NCBI RefSeq assembly: GCF_000520815.1
Contig: NZ_ASRY01000319.1
Coordinates: forward strand, 1-64,000
Direction: 5' to 3'
DNA: 64,000 bases
Origin: Paenibacillus maysiensis
Lineage (GTDB): Bacteria; Bacillota; Bacilli; Paenibacillales; Paenibacillaceae
Shown here: positions 26,415 through 35,097 of the stretch, one piece after another
Layout of the letters: each line of letters begins with the position of its first letter
How positions within the stretch are numbered: the first letter of the stretch is position 1
The notes under the pieces: generated by a model
The model's database searches: none
What the model saw: only the letters and a program-made list of their open reading frames with translations
What the model was told of the DNA's origin: nothing
Program-made: the position numbers and the translations under genes

Positions 26415-27359
26415 ATGAACAAAACAGACCGCCTGCTAGCCATCTTGCTAGAGTTGCAGCGTAAGGATATTTTACGAGCCGAGGATTTGGCAGCCATATT
26501 CGAAACGAGTGTAAGAACCATCTATCGGGATATTCAGGCACTAAGCGAATCGGGTGTACCGATTGTAGGCGCACCCGGCATTGGATATTCCCTGATGGAG
26601 GGATATTTTTTGCCCCCGGTGAGCTTTAGCGTGGGAGAAGCCGTGGCGTTGCTAATCGGGACAGATTTTGTCGAACAAAAATTTGATGCAGATTACGGCA
26701 TCAAGGCGCAGGCTTCTCGCAGAAAGATTGAAGCTATTTTACCGGAGAGTGTTCGCAGGGAAGTTTCCCGGGTGCGTACGACCATCAGACTGCTCGCGGT
26801 GGGTGAAGGGGCAAATCGTAGAGAGAAAACCTATTTGGAAACGCTGCGTCTCGCTGTATTGGAAAAACGAAAGGTACGGTTCGGCTACTCCAAAAGAATG
26901 CCAGAGTCTGACGGGAATCGTCGAAGTGTGCGTGTGGTCGCCCCCTATGGTCTTGTACTGATTCGTGGTTCGTGGGTTTTGATTGGGCAGTGCGAATTGC
27001 GGCAGCAGTTCCGCCATTTCCGTTTGTCACGTATGAACGAGCTTATCGTGCTGGAGGACAGGTTTCAGTTGCCTGTCGATTTTAATTTGCAGAATTACAA
27101 GCAAACCGATGACCGTCATGTAAGTGTTCGCGTACTAGCCCGTTCAGATATCGCAGATAAAGTGAAGGAAGCGAACAATTTTTACATGGAGGCCATAGAG
27201 GAGCGTGTAGATGGATTGCATGTACTCTTCCGCGTTAGACAGCCGGAGGAATTACTGCAATGGATACTTGGATGGGGCGCGGATGTGGTCGTGCTGGAGC
27301 CTGAATCACTCCGGGACTGGGTACGTGCAGAAGCCGAAAAAATGTTGAAATGCTACTGA
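26415..27359 (+). CDS. YafY-type transcriptional regulator (HTH_11 + WYL domain)
   Basis: A 314-residue regulator. The N-terminal DeoR-like winged helix (MNKTDRLLAILLELQRKDIL, then TSVRTIYRDIQALSESGVPI) is followed by a WYL ligand-binding domain (about residues 140-215, with VRFGYSKRM and VAPYGLVLIRGSWVLIGQCE). A C-terminal WCX extension reaches the end. Proteins of this layout respond to nucleic-acid or small-molecule ligands. The ATG at 26415 begins the HTH; the frame is open to 26346 but without family sequence. It probably controls the DinB gene that follows or an unlinked target. Confidence 0.88.
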   Translation: MNKTDRLLAILLELQRKDILRAEDLAAIFETSVRTIYRDIQALSESGVPIVGAPGIGYSLMEGYFLPPVSFSVGEAVALLIGTDFVEQKFDADYGIKAQASRRKIEAILPESVRREVSRVRTTIRLLAVGEGANRREKTYLETLRLAVLEKRKVRFGYSKRMPESDGNRRSVRVVAPYGLVLIRGSWVLIGQCELRQQFRHFRLSRMNELIVLEDRFQLPVDFNLQNYKQTDDRHVSVRVLARSDIADKVKEANNFYMEAIEERVDGLHVLFRVRQPEELLQWILGWGADVVVLEPESLRDWVRAEAEKMLKCY

Positions 27360-27384
27360 CATAATGCTGTCAGTAGCATTTTTG
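27349..27384 (+). terminator. terminator overlapping the WYL regulator stop codon
   Basis: The arms AATGCTACTGAC and GTCAGTAGCATT followed by TTTT form a strong hairpin whose left arm includes the TGA stop. Confidence 0.8.
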
Positions 27385-27425
27385 TATAGTAAAGCTACTT
27401 GAAGGAGAGGGGCAGTTACTAATAT

Positions 27426-27950
27426 ATGAATACAATAACCGAAACATTGCAGCGTTTTGAAGAAACGGCACAACACTATCTTCTTGAATTGGACAGCTTT
27501 AGCTTGGAGCAATTGCAGTACAAGCCACAGGAGGGCGAATGGTCACTTGGACAAATGTACCTTCATTTGGTGAATTCGGCTCTTTATATGCATCTTAAGA
27601 ACATTGATCTTTGTCTAAAGCCAGATGGAGAGATAGGGGCTAAAACGGAGGCAGGAACGGCCATTTTTGATCTGGGAGGCTTTCCGCCCGTGCGTATCCA
27701 GGTCCCGCCATCCCCACAATACACTCCCCCGCAACCAACTGGCAAAGAAGAAATTGTAGAGGGATTGAACGCGGTAATCCGCAAAATGAGAGAGCTTGAG
27801 CCGATCGTTGGGAAAACAACAGGGAAGTCTACCGTTTCTCATCCCAGATTCGGCGCGTTGAATGCTGGAGAGTGGTTTACGCTCATCGAGATGCATTATC
27901 GCCATCATCTTTTGCAGAAGGAGCGCTTGAAGCACGCAATAGCCGATTAA
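27426..27950 (+). CDS. DinB-family protein
   Basis: A 174-residue four-helix-bundle protein of the DinB/YfiT type. It has LQYKPQEGEWSLGQMYLHLVNSA with the first metal histidine near residue 46, and the later pair in FTLIEMHYRHHLLQKERLK (about residues 152-170). Many such proteins are bacillithiol- or metal-dependent transferases. The gene starts at an ATG behind GGAGAGG. Its last 68 bases overlap in antisense the end of a Crp-family regulator gene. Confidence 0.85.
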   Translation: MNTITETLQRFEETAQHYLLELDSFSLEQLQYKPQEGEWSLGQMYLHLVNSALYMHLKNIDLCLKPDGEIGAKTEAGTAIFDLGGFPPVRIQVPPSPQYTPPQPTGKEEIVEGLNAVIRKMRELEPIVGKTTGKSTVSHPRFGALNAGEWFTLIEMHYRHHLLQKERLKHAIAD

Positions 27951-28419
27951 TCGTCTCCCGGCGCAGCCCGATGAATTGGCCGATTTCCTCCTGCGTCAGC
28001 ACGTCCGTTAACGTGGCGGGTGCGATGTAGGAGTGGAACCAGCGTTGAAGCTTCCGAAGCTTCTCGGCAGGTGACACTTCGGTGAGCTGGTCGATTCGTT
28101 GCTGCATCATGCGCAATTTATCCTGTAGCTGCAAAGCGATAGCCCGACATTGAGACGGGTCTTGCTCCAGTACCAGATACCATTCCTTTTGCGACAGAAC
28201 CTCAACCTCAGAGGTTACCAGCGCCACCGCTGTACCATAATAAGGATTGGGACTGATCAGGGAGTGGTGCGGGATGATTTCATCGGGCACAATCACATTA
28301 ACTAAAATTTGCGAGCCGTCTTCATGGACTCGGATAATTTTTAACAGGCCGCTCTTTAAGTGATATAGAGGGCCGGATTCCCCCTGCCGAAACAGGGTCT
28401 CGCCTTTGTGTAATATCAT
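27883..28419 (-). CDS. Crp/Fnr-family transcriptional regulator
   Basis: A 178-residue regulator with a cyclic-nucleotide-binding-type beta barrel (LHKGETLFRQGESGPLYHLKSGLLKI, about residues 3-28). A dimer helix leads into a C-terminal HTH (LTQEEIGQFIGLRRETINRLL, about 145-166). The barrel lacks a convincing cAMP phosphate-binding signature, so the effector is unknown. The frame extends to 28443, but the barrel begins at the ATG at 28419. It lies 12 bases past an SDR gene on the same strand, so tetR, SDR and crp may be co-transcribed. Confidence 0.85.
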   Translation of the reverse strand: MILHKGETLFRQGESGPLYHLKSGLLKIIRVHEDGSQILVNVIVPDEIIPHHSLISPNPYYGTAVALVTSEVEVLSQKEWYLVLEQDPSQCRAIALQLQDKLRMMQQRIDQLTEVSPAEKLRKLQRWFHSYIAPATLTDVLTQEEIGQFIGLRRETINRLLRASSAPSAKDDGDNASR

Positions 28420-28455
28420 GAGCGTGAACAGCCTCCATTTCATGTATTCCGTCTT

Positions 28456-29196
28456 TTAAATGAATCCGCCGTTGACGCGAATTGTCTGTCCGGTAACCCA
28501 TTGTGATTTGGCGCTGACCAGGAACTCAATCACATCAGCGATATCTTCCGGTTCACCGAGACGACCCATCGCATTCATTTTTTTCATGCCTTCGATCTGT
28601 TGCTCGGTTTTTCCTGCTTGAAAAAGCTCGGTGTTTACAGGACCGGGAGCCACAGCATTAATCGTAATCTGCTTATTTCCGAACTCCTTGGCAAGCTGGC
28701 GGGTAAATTGCTCCACCGCGCCTTTCGTACCCGCGTATACGCTATAGGTCGGAAACATTTGTCCGATGACGGACGTAGACAGGTTCACAATTCTTCCGTA
28801 GTTTTCCATATATTTCATCGCTTGCTGACAGGCAAAGAAAGTCCCTTTTACATTCAGTGCGAATTGTTTGTCAAAGTCAGCTTCGGTCACCTCAGCCAGA
28901 GGTTTGGTGATCATCAGCCCAGCGTTGTTAACCAGAATATCCACTTTGCCGAATTCAGCAATCGTATTTGTAAATAATGCTTCAATATCACTCATCTTGC
29001 CCAGATCAGCGTGGAGCGCTATGGCTTTTCCGCCTTTTTGAATAATGCCCTCCACGACTTCTTTGGCTTTGTCCGGACTGCTGGCATAATTGATGACTAC
29101 ATTAGCACCCAGATCAGCCAGTTGCTCGGCAATAGCACGTCCAATTCCTCTGGAGGAACCGGTGATAATCGCTATTTTCCCGTCCAAATGTTTCAT
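28456..29196 (-). CDS. SDR-family oxidoreductase (FabG-like)
   Basis: A 246-residue classical short-chain dehydrogenase. It has the cofactor motif TGSSRGIGRAIAEQ (about residues 12-25), NNAG near 90, catalytic serine in STSVIGQ and the YxxxK motif as YAGTKGAVEQF (Y152, K156 approximate), and C-terminal TGQTIRVNGGFI. It is NAD(P)H-dependent with unknown substrate. It follows a TetR-family gene at short distance on the same strand, which is probably its repressor. Confidence 0.92.
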   Translation of the reverse strand: MKHLDGKIAIITGSSRGIGRAIAEQLADLGANVVINYASSPDKAKEVVEGIIQKGGKAIALHADLGKMSDIEALFTNTIAEFGKVDILVNNAGLMITKPLAEVTEADFDKQFALNVKGTFFACQQAMKYMENYGRIVNLSTSVIGQMFPTYSVYAGTKGAVEQFTRQLAKEFGNKQITINAVAPGPVNTELFQAGKTEQQIEGMKKMNAMGRLGEPEDIADVIEFLVSAKSQWVTGQTIRVNGGFI

Positions 29197-29224
29197 AGGT
29201 ATTTAACCCTCTTTCTATAATTTT

Positions 29225-29803
29225 TTAAGAGATTCCATTTTCTAAAAGAATCCACACATCCGAAAACTCCTGATCAATCGCAGGACTCTTCCATTCGTAA
29301 GCATGAGCGGGATGATGAAAACGGGCTGTGGCATAGAAAAGGGTACGCGCCAGTTGGGCTGGCTGATCCGATGTAATGTCCCCGTGTGCAATGATGTCAG
29401 CGAGCTGATTCACAATATGGGCGATATGCTGGTCGATTAAATCAGCGGCTTGCTCGGTGACCCGGGTATACATCTCGAACATTTCCTCGTCATCGCGGGC
29501 ATAATACTGCTTGAGTTCGACCAAGGTCTGTATATATCGTTTTAAATGCGGCGTTCCCAGCAGGGATGAATCCTGACATACCTCCGTTAATGGAGCGATA
29601 ATCTTATCATTCAGCCATTTTTCGGTCACGCCTTCGAGAAGCTCAGCTTTGCTTTTAAAGTGTCGGTAAATGGTGCCATGACTTACTCCTAATACTTTGG
29701 CAACATCGGTCACGGAGGTTTTGGCTACACCAAAACGTCTAAGTGTGTCTTCTGTAGCGATGAGAATCTGTTCCTTGGTTAAAATATCTGAGGATTTTTC
29801 CAT
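29225..29803 (-). CDS. TetR-family transcriptional regulator
   Basis: A 192-residue repressor-type protein with an N-terminal TetR HTH (about residues 15-55: VAKTSVTDVAKVLGVSHGTIYRHFKSKAELLEGV) and an all-helical ligand domain. It probably controls the SDR gene 28 bases downstream. The ATG at 29803 has no close ribosome site. An AAGGAGG lies about 27 bases upstream and precedes a six-codon GTG frame, so start choice or leader translation is unclear. A perfect 20-bp inverted repeat (29857-29904) lies upstream and could be its operator or a terminator. Confidence 0.9.
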   Translation of the reverse strand: MEKSSDILTKEQILIATEDTLRRFGVAKTSVTDVAKVLGVSHGTIYRHFKSKAELLEGVTEKWLNDKIIAPLTEVCQDSSLLGTPHLKRYIQTLVELKQYYARDDEEMFEMYTRVTEQAADLIDQHIAHIVNQLADIIAHGDITSDQPAQLARTLFYATARFHHPAHAYEWKSPAIDQEFSDVWILLENGIS

Positions 29804-29856
29804 AGAGACACGGTCAAGCTGCCGTGTGAGTCACCTCCTTGAAGTCAGGATAACAC

Positions 29857-29904
29857 AAAGAGAATCAAATGACAAATATTTGTTTTTGTCATTTGATTCT
29901 CTTT
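29857..29904. repeat. perfect 20-bp inverted repeat with 8-base loop
   Basis: AAAGAGAATCAAATGACAAA and its exact reverse complement flank an 8-base AT-rich centre. It sits between the end of the glutathione peroxidase gene and the start of the TetR gene, both on the minus strand. It may act as a transcription terminator for the peroxidase or as a TetR-family operator. Confidence 0.75.
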
Positions 29905-29936
29905 TCTGAAATAATCCAAAGGAGTGAACGGAAAAA

Positions 29937-30482
29937 CTACAATAGCGATTCGATGACAGGATCAATGGCACAGGGCTCCGTTGTTACTTCAAACCTTCCT
30001 TTTACATGGCCATCGCGATCGACCAAGAATTTAGAAAAATTCCACTTGATACCGTCGCCAGCGTATATTTCCGGATACTTATCCCGCAGGAAATCCTCCA
30101 TCCATTGACCGTCCTTGGTCTGGGTATCGAAGCCTTGAAACGGTGCTTGTTGGGTCAGATATTGAAATAAAGGATGAGGAGATGGGCCCCTTACATCCGT
30201 TTTCTCAAATAGCGGGAATGTTACTCCATGGTTAATTTGGCAGAATTCCTGAACCTCCGAATGGCTACCCGGCTCTTTTTCATTGAATTGGTTACAAGGA
30301 AACGCAAGGATTTCAAAACCTTGTTCCCTCCGTCTTTCGTAGAGCTTCTGCAGATCAGCGAATTGACGGGAAAAGCTACATTTGCTGGCTGTGTTTACGA
30401 TGAGGAGAACTTTTCCTCTATACGTTGAGAATTCAATCGGTTCTCCGTAAATTGAGGTTGCTTGAAAATTATAAATGGACAT
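29937..30482 (-). CDS. glutathione peroxidase-family thiol peroxidase
   Basis: A 181-residue protein of the GPx/BsaA family that reduces hydroperoxides using thioredoxin-like donors. The active-site cysteine is in VNTASKCSFSRQFADLQ (near residue 36). The glutamine and asparagine of the tetrad are suggested by FPCNQFNEKEPGS and KWNFSKFLVDRDGHV. The usual CGFT after the first cysteine is changed to CSFS, a small departure. The ATG at 30482 follows GAGGGGG; the frame continues to 30500 without function. It is transcribed alone. Confidence 0.93.
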   Translation of the reverse strand: MSIYNFQATSIYGEPIEFSTYRGKVLLIVNTASKCSFSRQFADLQKLYERRREQGFEILAFPCNQFNEKEPGSHSEVQEFCQINHGVTFPLFEKTDVRGPSPHPLFQYLTQQAPFQGFDTQTKDGQWMEDFLRDKYPEIYAGDGIKWNFSKFLVDRDGHVKGRFEVTTEPCAIDPVIESLL

Positions 30483-30752
30483 GTTAGCGTTCCCCCTCAC
30501 GGTATTTTTAATATATCATATATCCAAAGTTGCTATTGGTCTAATATATAATTGAAATCGAACTTATAGGTATGTGCAATAATTACGCCGTGTAATGAAC
30601 ACTTTGCGCATCTCTCTCTTGAATCAAAGAAGGTAGGATAGGAGGGGTTTGCCTCTTTCATAGCAAACTGTGGCATTCGCCGTTACCAAGATAGAATATG
30701 GATGCATATTCATGTAATGCGTGCAAAAACCCAACAGAATAGAGGGATATTC

Positions 30753-31484
30753 GTGCCCATTGGAAAGATGATTCAATATAAGGAAATGCGACAACATCCC
30801 GTTTTATGTTCTCATTTGCCGGAAACCCGTTGGATTAGCAAGGCAAGGACTTTGCGCATGCTGGCTGCCTATCGGACGGTTTTCATTAAGCCCAATTACG
30901 GAAGCGGAGGGACTGGCATCATACGGGCAAAAAAGCTGGGGAGGAAGTATGAGATTCGTTGTGGCTCCAGTCGAAGAATTGTCAGATCCCAAGCGGTTAG
31001 GAGAGCGATCAGAACCTATCGGAGGCCTCATCGCCGTTATTTGGTACAGCAAGGACTTCGGTTAGCGAAGTACAAAGGCTCTATTTTTGACGCCAGAGTG
31101 TACATGCAGAAGCCGGAATCAGAATGGATCATTTCAGGGATAACCGGGCGTGTGGCAGCCCCATCCAAAGTCGTGACCAATTACCGGAAAGGGGGACATG
31201 CGGCTCCGATATCCAAAGTGCTTTTAAGAGTTTTTAAAAATGACAGAACGAAAATGAGAAGTACGCTGGATCAGATCATCGAACTTTCCAAAATCATTGC
31301 CGACACGATGGGGAAAAACCATTCGGTTCGCGAGTTGGGCATTGACTTGGCTATTGAGAAGAGCGGCCAGATCTGGATTATCGAGGCCAATCCGCACCCC
31401 GGACATATGCTGTTCACGCAACTCCCCAATCATAAGATGATTCGTAACATTTTGAAGAACAAGCGTCTGATTAAAAAACATTAG
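30753..31484 (+). CDS. YheC/YheD-like ATP-grasp protein, paralog of the one at 21094
   Basis: A 243-residue basic ATP-grasp protein that aligns over its whole length with the 21094 protein (same PIGKM opening, VFIKPNYGSGGTGI, LVQQGLRLAKYKGSIFDARVYMQK, VRELGIDLAIEK, IIEANPHPGHMLFTQLP). The GTG at 30753 corresponds exactly to the GTG of that gene and has AGAGGGA ahead. The frame is open to an ATG at 30702, but that region is the shared untranslated leader. The paralog sits 5 kb beyond the phosphonate operon with unrelated genes between, so it is a duplicate or a second ligase of the same pathway. Confidence 0.83.
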   Translation: MPIGKMIQYKEMRQHPVLCSHLPETRWISKARTLRMLAAYRTVFIKPNYGSGGTGIIRAKKLGRKYEIRCGSSRRIVRSQAVRRAIRTYRRPHRRYLVQQGLRLAKYKGSIFDARVYMQKPESEWIISGITGRVAAPSKVVTNYRKGGHAAPISKVLLRVFKNDRTKMRSTLDQIIELSKIIADTMGKNHSVRELGIDLAIEKSGQIWIIEANPHPGHMLFTQLPNHKMIRNILKNKRLIKKH

Positions 31485-31913
31485 TATAGAGTTGCTCAAG
31501 CGCGTTGGAATCTCATTAATCAAAAACCAGTCGAAGCACATAAATAAAACAGATAAAGTGTTTAGAGTCTAGATTCGGAAAATAAAGTTGTAGACTAACC
31601 ATTAATAAGCCGTTTCAGAACATCCTGGGTCTTTTACACAACGCCCGTCACACTTAAGAAATCGCTCTATGCATACAACAAAAAATCTTCCGCATGGGCG
31701 CACCTCTGACGGAGTCTACAACTTTATTTTTTAGAATAATCCCAGTTTGCAGTACGGACACCTTCTCCTAGATATCCAGTCTAATACTTTATTTTTTACT
31801 GATATCTATTTCAAATTCTCGTTATTCTCAAATAAAAAATGGTTAACGATGTGCATTTAATCGCGCAGCATCGCATGTTATAATAGCCTCACTAATGGAA
31901 GAAGAGGGGAAAA
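31485..31913. other. gene-free stretch with a MITE-like element
   Basis: No supportable gene is seen. It contains the 152-bp inverted-repeat element at 31579-31730 and AT-rich sequence leading to the acyltransferase promoter region. Confidence 0.6.
31579..31730. mobile_element. MITE-like element with 18-bp perfect terminal inverted repeats
   Basis: AAAATAAAGTTGTAGACT at 31579-31596 and its exact reverse complement at 31713-31730 bound a ~116-base core with no coding capacity. The similarity extends a few bases outward (ATTC before the A-run on both sides). Size, terminal repeats and lack of an ORF fit a miniature inverted-repeat transposable element or the collapsed ends of an insertion sequence. 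Target-site duplication is not clear. Confidence 0.55.
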
Positions 31914-33116
31914 ATGAATAAAGAGACATTTGAAAAAAAGCTATTCTATTTGGATGGCCTTAGGGGCCTCGCGGCATTTGCCGTGGTTATTTCGCACTAC
32001 ATACAAGTATTTTATCCAGCTGCGTTAACTGGAAGATCGCAACAAGCTCATTTTGAATGGGATATCTGGTACGGACATTCTCCGATTAATTTATTTTATA
32101 ATGGACAATTTGCCGTTTGTTTGTTTTTTGTGCTAAGTGGTTATGTGCTCAGTGTCAAAATGTTTGAAAAAGAGCTCGATAGTGAGACCTTTCTAAAATT
32201 GTTGCATTCCAGCGCCCTACGAAGGTACATTCGGCTTGCCGTGCCGGCAGCGGTATCCGTATTGCTTGTGTATCTAGCAATTATTACGAATGCCTTTTAT
32301 CTCCAAGATATATGGGGAACAACATGGACGGATATGAAAAAGAACTATTACGCTTTAGATACAAATATATATACCGTTATCAAGGCTGCTATTTTTGATC
32401 CGTTTTTCCATTTTGAAGCACATCCTTACAATCCAGTCCTTTGGACAATGAGCTATGAGCTATTAGGTTCTTTTTTGATATTCGGTTTTCTTGCTTTATT
32501 TGGACGAGTAAAAAAAAGATGGATTGTGTATGTGGTCTTATCCATTGCTTTTATTCAAACCTATTTTGTCGCTTTTTTGTGGGGAATGCTGCTTGCTGAT
32601 TTGCTCAAGCACAAATGGGTCCAAAGTAAAATAATGAAAGTACTTGTGCTTTTAGTGGGGATTTACTTAGGTTCGGCGCCTTATACTTCATTAATGGGGA
32701 CTATGTATGAACCTATAGAAGTGTGGACAAAAAATATCAATGAATGGATTCAATTTGACATCGACCCACGACTTCTTGCACGAACCCTGGGTTCTGCTAT
32801 GATTTTGTTTGCTCTGATTCGTTCAAAAGTGCTGCAGCATGTGTTTGGATGGAGACCTTTTGTTTATTTAGGACAGATTTCATTTTCCCTTTACCTCATT
32901 CATTTCACTTTCCTAAATACGTTCTCCGCGTTCCTGTTTAGTAAAGTAGTTCATTTTTTAAATTATAATCTTGCCTATGCAATTACGTTTCTGGTTTCCA
33001 TGGTGCCCTTATTTATTTTGTCGCATTATTATATGAAATATATTGATCAAAGTGCATTAAAACTAGCTCGAAAAGTTGAAAAAAAGATGACCGCTTACAA
33101 AAAAACGCAGAGTTGA
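31914..33116 (+). CDS. acyltransferase-3 family membrane protein (OatA-like)
   Basis: A 400-residue integral membrane O-acyltransferase. It opens with FYLDGLRGLAAFAVVISHYIQVF, the AT-3 signature with the catalytic-type arginine and histidine (about residues 11-29). About ten membrane helices follow, including YNPVLWTMSYELLGSFLIFG and FVYLGQISFSLYLIHF. Such enzymes move acyl groups onto peptidoglycan, exopolysaccharide or other extracytoplasmic sugars. There is no SGNH esterase tail. It lies in an AT-rich region and ends at a terminator. Confidence 0.9.
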   Translation: MNKETFEKKLFYLDGLRGLAAFAVVISHYIQVFYPAALTGRSQQAHFEWDIWYGHSPINLFYNGQFAVCLFFVLSGYVLSVKMFEKELDSETFLKLLHSSALRRYIRLAVPAAVSVLLVYLAIITNAFYLQDIWGTTWTDMKKNYYALDTNIYTVIKAAIFDPFFHFEAHPYNPVLWTMSYELLGSFLIFGFLALFGRVKKRWIVYVVLSIAFIQTYFVAFLWGMLLADLLKHKWVQSKIMKVLVLLVGIYLGSAPYTSLMGTMYEPIEVWTKNINEWIQFDIDPRLLARTLGSAMILFALIRSKVLQHVFGWRPFVYLGQISFSLYLIHFTFLNTFSAFLFSKVVHFLNYNLAYAITFLVSMVPLFILSHYYMKYIDQSALKLARKVEKKMTAYKKTQS

Positions 33117-33138
33117 AACCAACAATACTGCGTTTTTT
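33101..33138 (+). terminator. terminator overlapping the end of the acyltransferase gene
   Basis: AAAACGCAG and CTGCGTTTT followed by T's form a hairpin spanning the stop codon. Confidence 0.7.
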
Positions 33139-33468
33139 GGTGGTAGATTACCTACTTTTGTATGGAAACTACAGGAAAATCATTATAGAGACATAGAGGG
33201 AAATAGTAAAAATAAAGCTCATTCTAGACCTTCAGAGCAAAGAACTTCAAAAAAGCGATTCAATGAGCGTGAACTTGTTGACAAGGATCTCGTCGAAAAA
33301 TGTAGTCTCGTTTTTTAAGAGAATTTTTTTGAAAAAGTGGAAGTGAAATTAGATCCTAGCACATAAGGGAATAATGTCGTTAAATGTCGTATAATTGGTT
33401 ATTTGGTAGAATATAACCTGTCATGTTATGATATTAGCGTAAAATTATAATTATATTGAGAGGAAGTT
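33139..33468. other. gene-free AT-rich stretch
   Basis: No gene with a start codon and ribosome site is visible. One 58-codon open frame (ending near 33320) lacks a start. The right end must hold the promoter of the secreted-protein gene at 33469, for which TATGAT near 33425 is a possible -10. Confidence 0.5.
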
Positions 33469-33936
33469 ATGAGAATGACAAACAAATTTATGAAGATTAT
33501 TGGTGTTAGTGCATTATCTATTTCTCTTATTACTGGGGTTGCTGGTGCTGTTTCGGCAAATGAAAATACAGCATCCAAAGAAGGAAATGAAGCCATTGGA
33601 ATTTTTGCAATCCAAAACAATACGCTAGATTGGAATTTATCAAATAATACTACTGCAGACCCATCTACTTCATGGACAGTACAGAGTGGATATCCACATA
33701 TTAACATGTATGTAAAAAATACAGGGGCAAAATCTTTTAGAGTTGAAGTAAAGCATAATACTAAGGGTACAATCATCTTTAATAAAACTATTGCACCAGA
33801 TGGAGTAGGAGTAAATTTCATAAATAATGATAGTAATCCACTTGTTCCTTCAGGTACTTACACAGTGACTATTTACGGTGGATCAGGTGTGCCAAAAGGA
33901 ACAGTTATACTTAAAGCTTCTAACACTCCTTGGTAA
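33469..33936 (+). CDS. small secreted protein with a beta-sandwich-like NxYVKNxG motif
   Basis: A 155-residue predicted exported protein. The N-terminal signal peptide (basic MRMTNKFMK, hydrophobic IIGVSALSISLITGVAGAV, cut near SAN) is followed by a ~115-residue Asn/Thr-rich domain. Its central part INMYVKNTGAKSFRVEV and GTYTVTIYGGSG look like alternating beta strands. It shares the N-x-Y-V-K-N-x-G motif and general layout with the protein encoded at 35867-36301 on the other strand. I do not recognise the family. The gene is AT-rich, and a decayed IS1182-type element begins about 18 bases after its stop. Confidence 0.7.
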   Translation: MRMTNKFMKIIGVSALSISLITGVAGAVSANENTASKEGNEAIGIFAIQNNTLDWNLSNNTTADPSTSWTVQSGYPHINMYVKNTGAKSFRVEVKHNTKGTIIFNKTIAPDGVGVNFINNDSNPLVPSGTYTVTIYGGSGVPKGTVILKASNTPW

Positions 33937-33954
33937 GCGTTATAATCTTGCAAT

Positions 33955-34950
33955 GGGGCTGTCCCAAAAGTCATAAATAATGACTGAGGGCCAGCCCCTT
34001 TCTCATTTTTGTAAAACAAAAAGAAACCTTTCCTTGGTAAAATGGAGGTACCACCCACCCAACCACATACCAAAAGGAGAGGTTTCTTTGTACATCCAAT
34101 ATAGCATGGACCAACTTTACTTGCCAATGAGTTTAGAGGAAGATATTCTAGAAAATCATCTTGTCCGTTTAATGAACGAAGCTGTGAATCGGATTGACGA
34201 CAATATTTTCGCTTCAGTGTATCCTGGGGGATGGCCGGGATAGCTATCATCCTAAAATGCTCACAAAAATCATCATCTACGCCTACTCCCAGCGTATTTA
34301 CTCATCCCATCAAATTGCAAAATCAGTTCGCGAGCAGATCCCATTCATGTGGTTAGCTGCACGGCAAAGACCAGATTTCCGAACCATCAATCGTTTCCGT
34401 TCTGAACGTATAAAAGATGTTTTAGAGCATATCTTTACAGGTGTTCTTCAACTTCTCGTAGAGTCAGGTCATGTGAAATTGGAGCACTACTTTGTCGACG
34501 GCACAAAAATTGAAGCGAATGCTAACAAGTACACATTCGTTTGGGGAAGGCTGTTGTGAAATTTAAAGATCATTTACAGAAGAAAGTTCAGCCCCTTTTT
34601 GCAACGATTAAAGAAGCAGAACGGCAGGAAAATGCTGAACTTGTTAATCAGGATCTGCTTGAGTTAGGCGAATCCAGTTCCATCACGAGTGAAAACTGGA
34701 ACGAGCTGTGCAGCAACTCGAAAGTACATTACAGGAGAATCATAAAGATAAACCGCTGAAAAAAGCGGTTCGTTTGGTGCGTAAAAATTTGTTGCCGCGC
34801 CTACAAAAGTACGAGCAGCAACAAGGAATTCTAGGTGACGGAAACAACTACAGTAATACCGATCATGCCGTGACCTTCATGCGAATGAAGGAAGATCATA
34901 TGCGTAATGGACAACTGAAACCAGGCTAAAATGTATAAATCGGAAAAGAT
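33955..34950 (+). mobile_element. decayed IS1182-family insertion sequence, truncated at the right
   Basis: The left end GGGGCTGTCCCAAAAGT is typical of IS1182-type elements. The transposase is broken into at least three frames. A TTG-start piece (34088-34240, with MDQLYLPMSLEEDILENHLV) is followed by a frame carrying YHPKMLTKIIIYAYSQRIYS and YFVDGTKIEANANKYTFVWG (34235-34559). Further pieces end with MKEDHMRNGQLKPG near 34929 and continue through stop codons as NV-x-IGK. No matching right end is found, so roughly the C-terminal third and the right inverted repeat are lost. Confidence 0.82.
34088..34929 (+). pseudogene. IS1182-family transposase, multiply frameshifted
   Basis: Consecutive fragments of a single IS1182-type transposase appear in different frames. 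They cover the N-terminal DUF772-like region (LPMSLEEDILENHL), the region around RQRPDFRTINRFRSERIKD with VDGTKIEANANKYTF, and a central ATDHMRMKxDHMRNGQLKPG-like part. Internal stops and frame changes (near 34240, 34556 and 34755) rule out a working enzyme. Confidence 0.82.
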
Positions 34951-35097
34951 GTCATAAGAAAATAAAGTGTTAGGCTGGTTCTGTTTTATCAAGCTATGAT
35001 GGCCTATTAGCGAAATGTGCTAATTATCTCTAATATATTGAATGTTTATTCGTTATATAGTATATTTATTCAATTATATATAAGAGGGGGAGTTAAC

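Noticed and set aside
33144-33320. 58-codon open frame ending in LVEKCSLVF
   Set aside because: It has no start codon or ribosome site and no recognised similarity.
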